Positions 1 to 10,997 of a DNA stretch of 64,000 nt are shown here, piece by piece. The stretch lies in NCBI GenBank assembly GCA_958450365.1, contig CAUEEP010000755.1, positions 434,001-498,000 of the forward strand, written 5' to 3'. Positions within the stretch are counted from its first letter, which is position 1. The number at the start of each line of letters is the position of its first letter. Source of the DNA: Mesorhabditis belari (Eukaryota > Nematoda > Chromadorea > Rhabditida > Rhabditidae). A program made the position numbers and the translations under genes. The notes below the pieces were generated by a model, which did not search any database, was not told the DNA's origin, and was given only the letters and a program-made list of their open reading frames with translations.

Positions 1-435
1 ATGCATCAACCTAATAATTTTCAGACACTATGAATTTTGTGATTGACTATTCTAAATCTGTAAATTCTTTTCTTAAGTTCCATTTCTATTTCTAAAGGAC
101 TTAATCATTGCTGAAACTTTCATTGCTTAAAATTGCTGAAACTTATGTTTTTGATTTCGAATCCTACTATAAATTTTATCGTATTTACTCCATAAAACTT
201 GATACTAGATTCTAAAGTGTTTAAAGCACATGTTGAACTTTTTTTTTCATTGAGATTTCTCAATTTTTATTCAGTCTCTGGATGAACTAACAAAAATAGC
301 ACTTCTTTTCTAAAAATGGACTCTTTTTAACGTCAGTAGACCGATAAAAAGTTTTTCTGACATTTAAAACACCCGAAAAATTACCAAAAAAAACTTCTGT
401 GTTAAAGCAAAAACTTTAAAAAAGCAAAAGAGAAG
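1..435. other. AT-rich intergenic stretch
   Basis: No reading frame with convincing codon bias, splice-site pattern or repeat structure is visible on either strand. It reads as ordinary AT-rich spacer with short homopolymer runs. Confidence 0.5.
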
Positions 436-522
436 TAAAAGAGTTAGGGAGAGATTGGACCCGGGATTAACAGCTTCAAAGTCCAGCGCACTGTCCTCTG
501 GGCCACTTGCTTGCTAAACGTC
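436..522 (-). repeat. tRNA-derived SINE-like sequence
   Basis: On the minus strand there is a tRNA-like head: an A-box-like TGGCCCAGAGGACAG followed about 40 nt later by a B-box-like GGGTCCAATC. The anticodon arm does not fold convincingly and no clean acceptor stem is present, so this is a tRNA-derived repeat or tRNA pseudogene rather than a working tRNA. The same head, with GATAGTGTGCTAGAC in place of GACAGTGCGCTGGAC, recurs near 33.6 and 36.8 kb. Confidence 0.5.
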
Positions 523-744
523 AAGGAAGGACTCATAAGTGCGTGGCCTGATTAGAGATTTTCGAGTAGATTCCCAAATTAGCGCCAACTTTGAGTGCTT
601 GTTTCTCGACCAATTTTGAATTTGGGTAAAAAATAAAAACAAGATTATGATCTCCATATCAAAAAGTTATTTTATAACCGGGTCTCGCCAAAAATTACCA
701 CCTTATATCACCAAAAATTATCACAAAAATTATACTAAGTGTAT

Positions 745-1008
745 CTTTTTGGAAATTTGGCTATAAGCCTAATTTTTGATTCTCTACAACTTTTCTATTG
801 ACACCAAAATGGGTTTCTTTCGAAGAAAGTGCTCAAACTGGAACATCCCTCGATTTTTGAGTCTCACACTTGTCTCACACACAAACCAAAATCCTACTAC
901 GAAAGAGGAATCCGCAAATTGCAAAATGCCTGTAAAATGGGCAGAAGTCGTCAATAATAATGGAAATTATTTGGAATGAATTCATGGTTTAATGTTTAAT
1001 AAATTTCA
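745..1008 (+). repeat. Arm of a dispersed foldback repeat
   Basis: This stretch matches 29697-29975 closely in the same orientation and 8900-9186 in the opposite orientation. The shared sequence includes GACACCAAAATGGGTTTC. At 29.5-30.0 kb the same sequence forms the arms of a hairpin element ending in TATTGGGTTGGTG-like termini, so this copy is one arm left next to a mariner fragment. The small open frame inside (776-979) is repeat sequence, not a gene. Confidence 0.7.
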
Positions 1009-1009
1009 G

Positions 1010-1615
1010 TTCAAAGCCATTTCTGGATCGAATTGTAACTAGTGATGAAAAATGGGTCCTCTACGATAACCGAAAACGCAAAGCCAAATGGCTAGATAGA
1101 GGACAACCACCAAACCCCTTTCCGAAGCCCGACCTACACCCAAAGAAGCTTCTTCTCAGTGTTTGGTGGTCACGGAAAGGTCTGATCCATTATTCAATTC
1201 TACCAAACGGAAAAATGATGAATTCTGATCAGTATATTCACAAAATAAACGAAATGTATGAAAAACTTCGAAAGGATCGATCCAGCTCTAGTAAATCGGA
1301 AGGGTCCCATCCTATTGCAAGACAACGCCCGCCCGCCTTGTTCACTGAAGACTCTTCAAAAATTGAACGAGCTGCACATTGAAGTCCTGCCTCATGCTCT
1401 ATATTCTTCTGATCTGTCGCCTACGGATTTCCACTTTTTCAAGTTCCTCAATCACTTCTGATCGGAGAAATGCTTTGCCACTCAAGGGCACGTGGAAAAT
1501 GGCATCAATGAGTTTATCGATTCAATGGAGCCCGCCTTCTACACTTTAGGAACTGAAAACTTAGCCAAACGTTGGCAATCATGTATAGATTTTACTGGTT
1601 TTTACTTTGATTAAA
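1010..1615 (+). pseudogene. Mariner transposase fragment
   Basis: The C-terminal two thirds of a mariner transposase are recognisable. One frame gives the first catalytic block (IVTSDEKWVLYDN) and a WLDRGQPPNPFPKP segment; after a frameshift near 1260-1300 a second frame gives the second catalytic block (LLQDNARPP) and a third-acid region (SSDLSPTDFHFFKFL) with the DD34D-type spacing. There is an in-frame stop at the end of that frame (about 1459), and homology continues to a final stop near 1613. The N-terminal DNA-binding half is absent. It is a dead fragment that can only be a repeat source. Confidence 0.85.
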
Positions 1616-2159
1616 TTGCTTTTGAAATAAAAATTTTATGAACGTTTGAACTTTAGTGAAAAAATACGACATTAATTTTTTCCGTACTTGTAAATTGAGA
1701 TGATCAAATTTTAAAAATGAAACAAATTATGGGTAATTTCTTTTGAGATTATCAGGACTGTTTTAAAAAAAAAGCTAAAATTTAAACCGTTATCCTTTTT
1801 ATCTGCTCTCATTAACTGATAACTATTCGTTAATCGTTATCAGTAGATAAATTTGCATTTTTTTATATAACAGTAATCTCAAAATTTCATCAGCCATTCG
1901 AAAAATAAAAAAAAACGATTTCACGCATTTTCTTCACAGAAAAGAGAACTTTATTTTCTATTTCTGTGCTTGTTTCGAGGAAAAAAACGAGTTAACTTTT
2001 TCCTGAAAGTCAACAAAAAGAAAACTATTCACACCATATTTACTTGCCCTTTTTCTATTCAAAAATTCAAGTCACATGTTTTCTATGAGAGATGTTAACT
2101 AACTAGTCAACGAAATAAACTCCTCAGTATTCTGGTTTCTGTAAAAGACGACCGTAACG
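1616..2159. other. Spacer upstream of receptor gene
   Basis: AT-rich spacer between the mariner fragment and the receptor start. No frame is convincing. It should hold the receptor promoter, but no specific motif can be claimed. Confidence 0.4.
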
Positions 2160-5100
2160 ATGCATATGGATTGCCCGTACAATCAGACTCTGGATCAACG
2201 ACTAGATTACTCAGAGGTTTTCTCAAGCTTTTCTTTAGGTATTTGCTTCTTTTAGAACAGAATCGATGATGAAACATTTTTGCATTTCCATGGTTATTTG
2301 ATGGGCTCATTTGCGATTCTCGCCTTTGTTTTTACGCTGATTTTTATTGGTAAGCTCATTCTAAGCTATCCCCTTTAACAAATTCGCGACCAGGCGTTTT
2401 TTTTTGCGTCACTGCCCCAGTGGACGATAAAGCTCGCAAAGCTGGGTGTCTCGCAATGCTGGGTGTCTCGCAATGCTGGGTGTCTCGCAATGCTGGGTGT
2501 CTCGCAAAGCTGGGTGTCTCGCAATGCTGGGTGTCTCGCAAAGCTGGGTGTCTCGCAAAGCTGGGTGTCTCGCAATGCTGGGTGTCTGGCAAAGCTGGAT
2601 GTCTCGTAAAGCTATTAGCCCCGAAATACACCTCCAATATGTAAAATTTCATGCTGAATCCGAATCTCTAATCAGATTTTGAAAATATTGCTGCCTCAAA
2701 AAGATATCGGCTCTTTTTCGCTCGTGAGACAAAACGCCTCATTTCTCTTTCTTCAAGCGCAACCTTATAGTTCTTGATTAGAACTAATCGAATCTTTTTA
2801 CATTTTGAAATTATCTTAAAAAGTTGAAAAGTTATAGGGAATCAAAAATTTTGTTTTTTTAAACTTTTTAAATTAAAAGTAAGAAAAAGAACGAGATAAA
2901 ACAATAATAAACAAAACAGGATTCGCTTCATAATTTTGAGACACCCTGTATATGACTATAGTACTATAAAGTACATATGAAAAAAGTCTTCGCACTTTCA
3001 GCCACAACATTTCGAGCAATGCGTCTTCATCGTGGCTCTCGAAAATACCGTGCCCTTTTGTTAAATCGAGCAATCGGCGATTTAATCGGTGCCTCTTCAG
3101 TCACCGCTTCAGCCATTCTCACCGTTATCTCACCGTCTGCAAAGTGAGTCTTTAGTAGGTGAAAACAAAAAGTGACAATGCTGTTTAGCCGTGATGCCGT
3201 TGCTCTGATCGGATGCTTTTTCTATTCAACTTTTTGGAGTGCCTTTATCTCGTACACGAGTCTCTCGTTGCTTAAAGTTTGTTCATTGTTTTGTTCATTG
3301 TTCACTAATTGGTTATTTCAGCTCTACGCTGTGTTGCGACCTTTCTCATATCGTAAAGTGTTCACTTTCCGTAAATGCATCTACATTATTGCTGCTTGGT
3401 AAGTGGAAATAAATTCAGATTATTTCACTTTAATCATTTGGAAAAGTGTAACAATTGGAACGTTATTAGAGAACTTTTTTTTATTGTTTGATTATATTTA
3501 TCTTTTTTGTTTATTTATTATCTTAAAATTGGTTTTAAGATTTCATTTTTAGTTTCAAATATAATAATGAAGGCTTCTTCGTACCGAGCAACAGTTATTC
3601 AGCTTGGTAGAAGTGGATAGACGACTTCCCAAATTGCCAAGGCGCTCAAGATTGGACAAGATACCGTTCATCGTATCTTAAAACGTGGGAAAGTCAATGA
3701 GCTTTCTTAGAGTTATTGACCGTATACGGCCAAAGAAAAACCTCGACAAACGATTGGAATGGAATCCAGCAAGGAGCATGAGAAAATTGGCCAACGATTT
3801 TGAAGTATCCGATTGAACAATTCGAAATGTGGTCAAAGAAAGCAAGCAGAATTTCCCCGATTTCTGATCGCCCAGGATGTGGTGGTAAAGCGACCGTTGT
3901 CACCAAGGCTATTATCAAGAAGGTTTCAAAATCAGCCACGCTTGAAAGCCACTCGTTTGCAGGCCAGTATGGCAAAGAATATGGAAATTTCCTGAACTTC
4001 TATGGGCCCTTCTATGGGCCCAGCAAAAATCGTCTTGAAATGAAAGCTTATAAGTTTTCCAAAAGCCAATTTGTTACATCAACCAGCAAAAAGAAAAGCG
4101 AGGATCGTTCAAGCCAACTTTTACTTCGCTTCAATGGTATCGATCATCGGAAAATTCTCTTTACCGATGAAAAAAAGGAGAGCAAAGAAGCCCGGACCTC
4201 AACCGTCTCGATTATTCGACATGGAGTGTATTAGAAGCAAAAGCATACTCGAAACCCTATCCGACAGTCGATTCTTTGAAGAAAGCTCTTCAGAAAGCTT
4301 GGAAAGAGCTGGACAGACCCTACCTTTACGCCACCATATCGCTACCGTGGACACGCCCCACCTTATCGCCACCTTATCGCCACCTTATCGCCACCTTATC
4401 GCCACCTTATCGCCACCTTATCGCCACCTTATCGCCTCCGTGGACATGCCCTACCTTTACGCCACCGTAAACGCGTTCCCAAAACGCCTCCAGGCCTGTG
4501 TTGCCGCGAAGGGAGATCTTTTTGAAAAAAGGTAACTTTTTATGTGAAATTATTGTATTAAAACAAATTTTTGTTGTTTTAGTGTCATTTTAATGTAAGG
4601 TGATCTTTAAATCTTCAAGTCCTTTCGTCCTCGTAATCCTGGACAACCCTGTAGTTGTCTATCTTCACACTTTGATGGATCATGCAATGCCCTGGGCTCA
4701 AGCACAAACCAGCTTTGAACTTTAATGCAAGACAAAGCTCACAGTGGGAAAAGAAAGCGGAAAGAACCCAAGAATGTCGCCATTTAAATCTTCTCGACTG
4801 ATACACGGCGATGAATGGTGTTCAAAGTCACCTAAAGGGAACGTGATGGAGTTGTGTAAGGCATATTGGAGAAACAAGCCTTCAAAAAAAACACAACAAC
4901 ATCGAAAGTCTGAATAAGGCTCTTCAAAAGGCCTGGAAACAAATTCCACAAAACCCGAAGAGAATTCGAGCTGTCATTAAGAATAAAGGAGAATATCGAA
5001 TGATTTTTGTTTTTTTTTAGTTGATCTTTTTCATTGTTACATACTAGAAGTTCAATAAAATTTAAGCGATCACTAAAGTTTTTTCGAGGTTGTTAGGTGT

Positions 5101-8100
5101 TTCCATGTTTACCTCGAGTCCTGTAAACCGTTCAAAGCCTCCGTTTAGTATAGTGGTCATTGTCAACCTAATAAAGGTCATTGTCAACCTAATAAAGCTC
5201 ATTGTCAAGTTTAATTAGAGAGGCATAATTAAGCAAATTTGGAAGGTTTTTCAAAATGAATGAGTTGAAAAAAAAAAAATGAGAAAACGAAAGGTCAAAA
5301 AGTCGAAAATAATTCCTCTTTTAGTTGGATCATTTTCATTGCTTGCATCTCGATTTGTGCTGGAGTGGTGACCGTTCACTTACAAGTCCACTGGTTTACG
5401 GACCACATGCATGGGTAAAGTGTTTTCCTTATCGTTAGGCTTCAATCGAGATTTCACTATCGTAGTTAGAGTGCTTTCCTCTCAGTTAATGCGTTTTCTA
5501 AAATGTGCGCTTAAAAAGTCGTAGATTCGGCGTAAATTTTACATTCAAAATTTTAAATACAATATTTTATTCGGAAAGCTTTGTTCAAATTTATCGGAGT
5601 GTACTTTGCGCCAAATTTTTGCCAAACCTTGGGGATGAGACAAATGCGACCTTTTTTTTGCGCACCTGGACATTTGCGCACCTGAACATTTGCGCACTTG
5701 GACATTTGCGCACCTGGACATTTGCACACCTTTTTTTTGCTGGAAAAGGCCTTAGGCAAGGCCGTAGAGCTTCGAAAATATTTCCATGTAGGGGAATCGT
5801 ATGCGTAGATTCCGAATTTCGACAAATCAGACCTCGCTGACACGTCAAATTTGGGCAAAAAGGCAAAAACTGCGAAAAAGCGTTAAGTTGCGTAGTTTTT
5901 GCCTTTTAGCCCAAATTTGACGTTTCAGCGAGGTCTGATTTGTCGAAATTCGGAATCTAAGCATACGATTCCCGTCTATGAAAACATTTTTGAAGCTCTA
6001 CGACCTTTCCTAAGACCTTTTCCAGCCAAAAAAAGGTGCGCAAATGTTCAGGTGCGCAAAAAAAGAGGTCGCATTTGTCCCACCCCCCAAATCTTGCTTT
6101 AAATGTCAGAGTTCGATTTCTTTTAGCTTTGCCTTTTTAGCAATTACGTTTTTTTTTTCTTTTCTTGAAAAGGAATTAATTTCAGTAATTTTTTTAAAAG
6201 TTTGAAAATTTACAGAAAAAAAAAATGTAAAAAGTTTTAGAGAAAAAAATGTCCTAGTTATTTATTTTTTTTTGTTTCACATGTTGTTACTGATTTCTGT
6301 TGCTCGGAGTGCAGAGTTAATTTAAAAATGAATGTTATTTGATAGAAAACTACCGTAAATACTGTAATAGTACCCCCCTCCCCTAATGACGGTGCGGAGT
6401 GTTGTTGCGTAGTCTAGCTTTGAACGAGTTTTTCTCGACACTGGTTTATGCTACAATGCGTGTTTAGGTATCAAAAAATAGCCCTGAATTTCAGCTACTG
6501 ATAGCCACTACCTACAGCTACTGTAATAGTACCCCACCACCCCTCGTACAGTCGCGTAGTCGCAAAAGTTCTTTAGTATTTCAAAAGTATTTCATTTTTC
6601 TCAAAGCGCCCGTACTTTCAAAAGATGCGTCTTTGGTATCAAAAAATAGCTGAAATTCAGGGCTATTTTTTGATATCTAAACGCGCATTGTAGCATAAAC
6701 CAGTGTCGAGAAAAACTCGTTCAAAGCTAGACTACGCAACACTCCGCACCGTCATTATGGGGATGGGGTAGTATTTACGGTATTTACCTGTTACTTTTCT
6801 CTTTTCAAACCCATTGACTTACTTCCTTTAATTTTTTTTCAGCGTCAGCATAACGTTACTAATCTAACAAAAAAAAAAGCGCATCTCAAAATTTGATCTG
6901 AACACTGAGAAAACCTCGACACTTTCTTTATATATATACCGTAAATACTGTAATAGTACCCCCCTAGTACAGTCGCGTAGTCGCAAAAGTTTTTTAGTAT
7001 TTCATTGTTTTTCAAAGCGCCCGTACTTCCAAAAAATGCGTCTTTGGTATCAAAAAATAGCTGAAATTCAGGGCTATTTTTTGATATCTAAACGCGCATT
7101 GTAGCATAAACCAGTGTCGAGAAAAACTCGTTCAAAGCTAGACTACGCAACAACACTCCGCACCGTCATTAGGGGAGGGGGGTACTATTACAGTATTTAC
7201 GGTAAGTTAAAAGAAAAGAAGTAGAAAAAAAAAGAATGAAAAAAGAATTAATCATAAAAAAGATTTCCAAGGACGCCGTTACTTGTAACAATATGTACTC
7301 GAAAAAATTTGAATAAATCAATTTGTTTAACCGTCGATTCGCGACGATTCGACTAAAGAAAACAATTATGCAGATTTGTTTTTGTTTGATTATTTGATTT
7401 GGTTAATCGTTTAACGGGCAGGAAAACACTCTATGCATGGGTGAAATAGCAATATCACCAAAGCAAATCCCAAATACCAAAACTATCGATTTTCTCGTTG
7501 TAGTGCTTGGAAAGGATGTAAAAGAATGCTAAAATTAGCAATTTTCTAGATTTCGATACTTCTTCTCGACATTCACTTGTTTTGACTACACTTTTACTAT
7601 CGTCATTTTCATCGTCACTGGTTTGTTGTTTAGATTTGCTGATAAATGGAAAAGACAATAATAAACCATAAATTTTTAGTGATCGTTTTAAAGAAAGTTG
7701 AGATGAATGAGAAAAATGCAATGAATAATACTCGAGGAGAGTTTCGTAGATCAGATGGAGGCACGAGATTTGGAAAAACAGGGTGAGTGAATGGCTATAC
7801 TGTAGTTTTAACAGAGTTTGTCTACGTGGATCTTTTAAATAATAGTTGATAGTTGTCTTCAACGAACTTTAGAAGAGGAACTTCTCATTTAGAGTTGGGA
7901 GTTGAAAAAAAAAAAGCTTAAACACAGTTAGCTTAAACAAAACTTAAAACCAAAGCTTAAGCAGACATAGGGCTTAATGAGGGGTAAAGATTGTAGTTAC
8001 TGACAATAAACCACAACCACATTGAGCTCTTGTGTTTTTTAAATGCTAAATGACACTAATTTCTACAAAAGTTACTAATTTTAGCATTATTTTACATCCT

Positions 8101-9956
8101 TTCCAAGCGCTACAAGATAAACTAAAGTTCAGGGTGTAAAGAAAATAATGCGCGCTTCGAATTTCCCGGTTCTGGCAATTTGCCAAGTGTTTGCTTACGA
8201 ATGTTTTAAACAAAAATAAACTATACACTAGATTTATAATCACTTCTTTTTACGCTAATGGTTTTTACTGCAAAAAAATGGATGACAAGAAGCTCGTGCT
8301 TCTGCCATGCTCTACGATTTCAAACAAGAAAAAATCCCCTGCTGAATCTCACCGTTCACTTGTCAAAGCTGTCCGATAGGGTCAAAGGGCCAAAGATCAT
8401 GCTCTGTTTATGGTGGAATTTGAAAGGATTATGATTATAAAGTGCTAAAACCTAGACAAACAGTCGATGCAGATCTTTACTCGAAACAACTAGTGAGAGT
8501 TAACGAAGCTTTAATTACTGCTAAAAGCCCGAGGCGGATCTAGGAACTTTTGTGGGTCAGGTCTGTAGCCAGGCTTGACCCTGCCCGGAAACAAGTTGAT
8601 TGATTTGGTCTCCTCTTTGATTGATTTGGTTTCCTTCGTTTCGAGCTCTTTACGCTTCGGGAATTAGCAAAATTTTTTGACGTTAGCCATGTGACAATTG
8701 AAAACCATTTGCATCAACTTGGGGAAAAGGTTCAACATGGAAAATGCTCCAAAATGGTTTCTACATGAGCTGATTGAAGGTAAGAAAAATAGCTCGTATC
8801 ACCGTGTGCTCCATCTTGCTTCAAAAGTGCAAATCACACGATGTGCTCAAATAGTTTTGATTAAAAAACGCGAATTATTGGGTTAATGAATTGAAAACTG
8901 CGGGACTTTGAACTAAAATTTATTCAACATAAAACCATGAATTCATTCCAAATAATTTCCATTATTATTGACGACTTCTGCCCATTTTACAGGCAATTTG
9001 CGGATTCCTCTTTCGTAGTAGGATTTTGGTTTATGTGTGAGACAAGTGTGAGACTCAAAAATGGAGGACTGGGGATGTCACAGTCTGAGCACTTTCTTCA
9101 AAAGAAACCCATTTTGGTGTCAATGGAAAAGTTGCAGAGAATCAAAAATGAAGCTTATATCCAAATTTCCAAAAAGATACACTTAGTAGTTTCGCTTAAA
9201 ATGCAAGTTTTGTGAAAATTCGTAAATTTCGCATTTCTTGAAAACCAGTTATTGAATCGTTCTCAAAAAGACGAAAAAAACTCTTCGCAAACAAAAAATC
9301 ACATTAATTCAGGTTTCCGCTTTGGAAATTGGCGCTAAATGTGTCCACTTTTGTCGTTTTTCAGGCTCCGCTCGTTATTTGGTTGGTTCTCTAGACCAAA
9401 AAGAGTTTAAAATCTCCTATATTGTGCATTTTTTACATACTGTATCTTTGCTACGTAAAAAATCCCTTTATCAAACATGTTTTGATTGATGTTTACACTA
9501 AAATCCGTTTCTTTTTCACGCTCAACTATACAAACATTCTAGAAACTTCATTTATTTTTTAGGAATATCTATTTATTCACTGTAACGGGATGTTTCTCAC
9601 TGTTTCACTATGCTGAAATGATGAAAACACAAGGTTTGCAAAAAAACGTTGAAATAGGGTAGATCTAGAGAATTCTAGCTTTTGTTGGTGGCACGATTCT
9701 TCTGAGAATGATCACCGATTTCATTATTTCTTTCATCACAGATTATCAGGTTAAAATTATCAACTTAAACTTCAAAAAAACTTGTCTCAGCTTCGAAAAG
9801 TGTTTCTCGATTGGATCAGTGCTATTCGGAGTCGTTTCCGATCGTACCGCAGCAGTGATCTTTCCGCCGTTTCAGGTGAACCAGCAAAGCCCTTGTGTTG
9901 TATGATTTTTTTTAGATTCTCACAAGAAATTCACCACTAAACCGTCAACTTATTGA
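2160..9956 (+). CDS. Nematode seven-transmembrane receptor, interrupted by long introns
   Basis: A serpentine receptor can be assembled from phase-consistent exons: 2160-2216 (start, N-glycosylation site NQT), 2256-2349 (TM1), 3002-3143 (TM1 end, ICL1, TM2 with NRAIGDL), 3189-3276 (TM3), 3322-3398 (ICL2, LYAVLRPFSYRK), 5325-5414 (TM4), then 9563-9633 (TM6, CFSLFHYAEMM), 9679-9749 (TM7), 9791-9875 (basic tail) and 9916-9956 (end, stop TGA). All these junctions keep frame. TM5 is the weak point: the hydrophobic candidate at 9313-9480 contains a TAG at 9392, also present in the second copy near 30216, so the exon boundary is unresolved or the gene is dead. Introns 3 and 6 are swollen by minisatellite, transposase remnants and hairpins. 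It is probably a chemosensory GPCR in a sensory neuron membrane (family inference); the receptor class is not assigned. Confidence 0.7.
2432..2618. repeat. Minisatellite, 17-bp unit
   Basis: About eleven head-to-tail copies of CTCGCAATGCTGGGTGT, with the variants CTCGCAAAGCT and CTGGCAAAGCT interspersed. It lies inside an intron of the receptor gene. Open frames on both strands through it are by-products, because 17 bp is not a multiple of three and the translations cycle through frames. Confidence 0.95.
3569..4535 (+). pseudogene. Decayed DD37D (maT-type) transposase with internal minisatellite
   Basis: Starting at the ATG near 3569 a helix-turn-helix-like segment (TTSQIAKALKIGQDTVHRIL) is readable. 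Past stops and frameshifts come a KARIVQANF piece (after the second catalytic Asp), then SPDLNRLDYSTWS-like sequence across a frameshift near 4200, and finally the C-terminus PKRLQACVAAKGDLFEK. The order and motifs match the intact maT transposase at 24.3 kb. A tandem repeat has expanded in the C-terminal part. The whole remnant sits inside the receptor intron between 3398 and 5325. Confidence 0.8.
4357..4437. repeat. Minisatellite, 11-bp unit, in a transposase remnant
   Basis: About seven tandem copies of CCACCTTATCG. The host sequence CCTACCTTTACGCCACC occurs on both sides, near 4318 and near 4450, and resembles the repeat unit, so the array appears to have grown out of transposase coding sequence. 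Because three units span 33 bp, it can be read in phase as an 11-residue peptide repeat. Confidence 0.9.
4870..5022 (+). pseudogene. 3' end of a second maT/Tc1-like transposase
   Basis: One frame reads SLNKALQKAWKQIPQNPKR and then RIRAVIKNKGEYRMIF, the typical C-terminal helix of maT/Tc1-type transposases (compare SLKKALQKAWKEL in the neighbouring remnant). Nothing upstream is continuous with it, so it is a 3' fragment only. Confidence 0.6.
5145..5216. repeat. tRNA A-box-like fragment with short tandem duplication
   Basis: The sequence GTTTAGTATAGTGGTCA resembles the 5' half of tRNA-Asp/Glu genes. It is followed by a unit of about 20 nt (ATTGTCAACCTAATAAAG) repeated two to three times. No 3' tRNA half is present, so this is a truncated tRNA relic or short SINE piece. 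Confidence 0.4.
5630..6106. repeat. Foldback element with long inverted arms
   Basis: Arms of roughly 230 bp are inverted copies of each other around a short centre near 5870-5890: for example AATTTCGACAAATCAGACC on the left returns as its complement on the right near 5935-5955. The left arm also holds about four copies of a 16-bp unit (TTTGCGCACCTGGACA, 5662-5730), while the right arm has only one or two, so the repeat expanded in one arm after the palindrome formed. A short relative (GGGCAATTACGACC) occurs near 19630. Confidence 0.85.
6352..6784. mobile_element. MITE-like inverted repeat, copy 1
   Basis: The left end ACCGTAAATACTGTAATAG and the right end TAGTATTTACGGTA are inverted copies. 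A longer inverted arm (GTGTCGAGAAAAACTCGTT) is shared too. A flanking TA is present at both ends. No coding sequence is seen, so it is a non-autonomous element; its transposase family is not identified. Confidence 0.75.
6938..7206. mobile_element. MITE-like inverted repeat, copy 2
   Basis: A shorter sister of the 6352-6784 element with the same ends (ACCGTAAATACTGTAATAG at left; its complement at right). The right half is nearly identical to 6640-6784, while the left half begins with the internal GTACAGTCGCGTAGTCGC segment, indicating an internal deletion or nested insertion. Confidence 0.75.
7207..8262. other. Intron-like spacer with one inverted repeat pair
   Basis: No supported gene. A segment near 7495-7545 (containing AAGGATGTAAAAGAATGC) is repeated inverted near 8070-8125. 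A 135-codon open frame on the minus strand (7862-7455) is Leu/Ser/Lys-rich without a recognised domain and overlaps one repeat arm, so I do not call it a gene. Confidence 0.4.
8276..8880 (+). pseudogene. Mariner transposase remnant
   Basis: It starts with MDDKKLVL and a SPAESHRSLVKA segment (mariner N-terminal helix-turn-helix). After a deletion come VDADLYSKQLVRVNEALI (C-terminal half) and, out of order, VSHVTIENHLHQLGEKV from the second helix-turn-helix (about 8665-8730). The scrambled order and stops show it is dead. A closely related remnant lies at 28778-29460. Confidence 0.75.
8878..9200 (-). repeat. Foldback-repeat arm, inverted relative to 745-1008
   Basis: Begins TTGGGTTAATGAATTGAAA, a mariner-like terminus, and runs through the complement of GACACCAAAATGGGTTTC. 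It is the single-arm counterpart of the full hairpin at 29487-30008 in the sister duplication. The open frame 8937-9215 lies wholly inside it and is not a gene. Confidence 0.7.
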
Positions 9957-10551
9957 ACAAAAGCAATGAACTTTATGTAAATAAAATTTAAAAGTAAATA
10001 AAATGAAGGCTCAGGCTTAGGCTCAAGCTTAGGCTCAAGCATAGAGCAGGAACAATTGTCTGTACTTGTCTGAATTTGAAAAAACACAAGAAAAGGGGAT
10101 TTATGCTGAGAGATGAAAAGAGTATTTGAAAAAAAACAACAACAAAAAAAAAAAAAAAAAGACACTGAGTGAATTTTAGGTCAAAAAGAAAAAAGGGGGG
10201 GAGAAGGCGAAAAAAAAAAAAAAAAAACCAAAAAAAAAAAAAAAATGGGAAAGGAAAAAAAGATTTTTTTCAATTGTAAAAGTTGAGGAGGGCTGGCAGG
10301 GCAGCCAGGAGGAAAAACTTGGAAACACATAGAAAACACAAATATATACATAGGAAAATACAAAATTATGTGCATATGTTTCTAGAAAGCTTTGGTTTTT
10401 CCTCATGAATTCCCTTCGTAAGCAAAGCAATCCAAAACGAAATCCGTCTGAAATCTTCTTCAATCTTTGCTCTTTGAGTCTTTTTCAACTTTGAATCAAA
10501 TTCCTTGGTAACATTTTGTTTTCACAAAAGCTATTTTGTTTAAAACATTGG

Positions 10552-10716
10552 GCCACCGGAGCCGTTCAGTGGGCCACCGAGGACCGCGTGAGCCACCGAT
10601 GACCGCATGGACCACCGATGACCGCATGGGCCACCGTTGACCGCATAGGACCACTGGTGACCGGTGGCCGCATGGGCCACCGGTGACCGCATAGGCCACC
10701 GGTGACCGCATAGGCC
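10552..10716. repeat. GC-rich minisatellite, about 19-bp unit
   Basis: Tandem copies of CCACCGGTGACCGCATAGG and variants such as CCACCGATGACCGCATGGG. It stands out from its AT-rich surroundings. The paralogous array at 31505-31675 has the same unit but different variant order and copy number. Both lie in the spacer between the receptor and astacin genes. Open frames on the minus strand through it are repeat translations. Confidence 0.9.
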
Positions 10717-10997
10717 ACCCTGAGTGGACTGCCGCCTGGGACGTTGATTAACTGATTAATTTGATAAAGATAGAGATTTAGGGTTTTCAAAGATGGAGAA
10801 TTCAAATTTTGAAACAGTTTTGAATATAAAATTGATTGGATAGGTCAAAACTCAACCTCTATTATTGAAAACACTGATTTGTAAATTTTCGTAAGAATTC
10901 CTAGCACAAGATGCCCTCGTCCCACACGATTGTATGGTATAAAAGGGTTTTTTCGCCAATCGCCAATGATAACAAGTTGTCTCTCTTTTTCACTCAC

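Noticed and set aside
436..522. Functional tRNA gene
   Set aside because: A- and B-box-like motifs are present but no proper acceptor or anticodon stem; sequence recurs as part of a SINE-like repeat.
2356..2652. Open frames with repeated Ala-Arg-His-Pro peptides
   Set aside because: They are translations of the 17-bp minisatellite; frames cycle and the region is intronic.
7455..7862. 135-residue minus-strand open frame
   Set aside because: No domain, AT-driven composition, and it overlaps one arm of a local inverted repeat.
10176..10463. Phe-rich membrane protein on the minus strand
   Set aside because: Encoded by A-rich homopolymer tracts (10150-10260); no stable start or homology.
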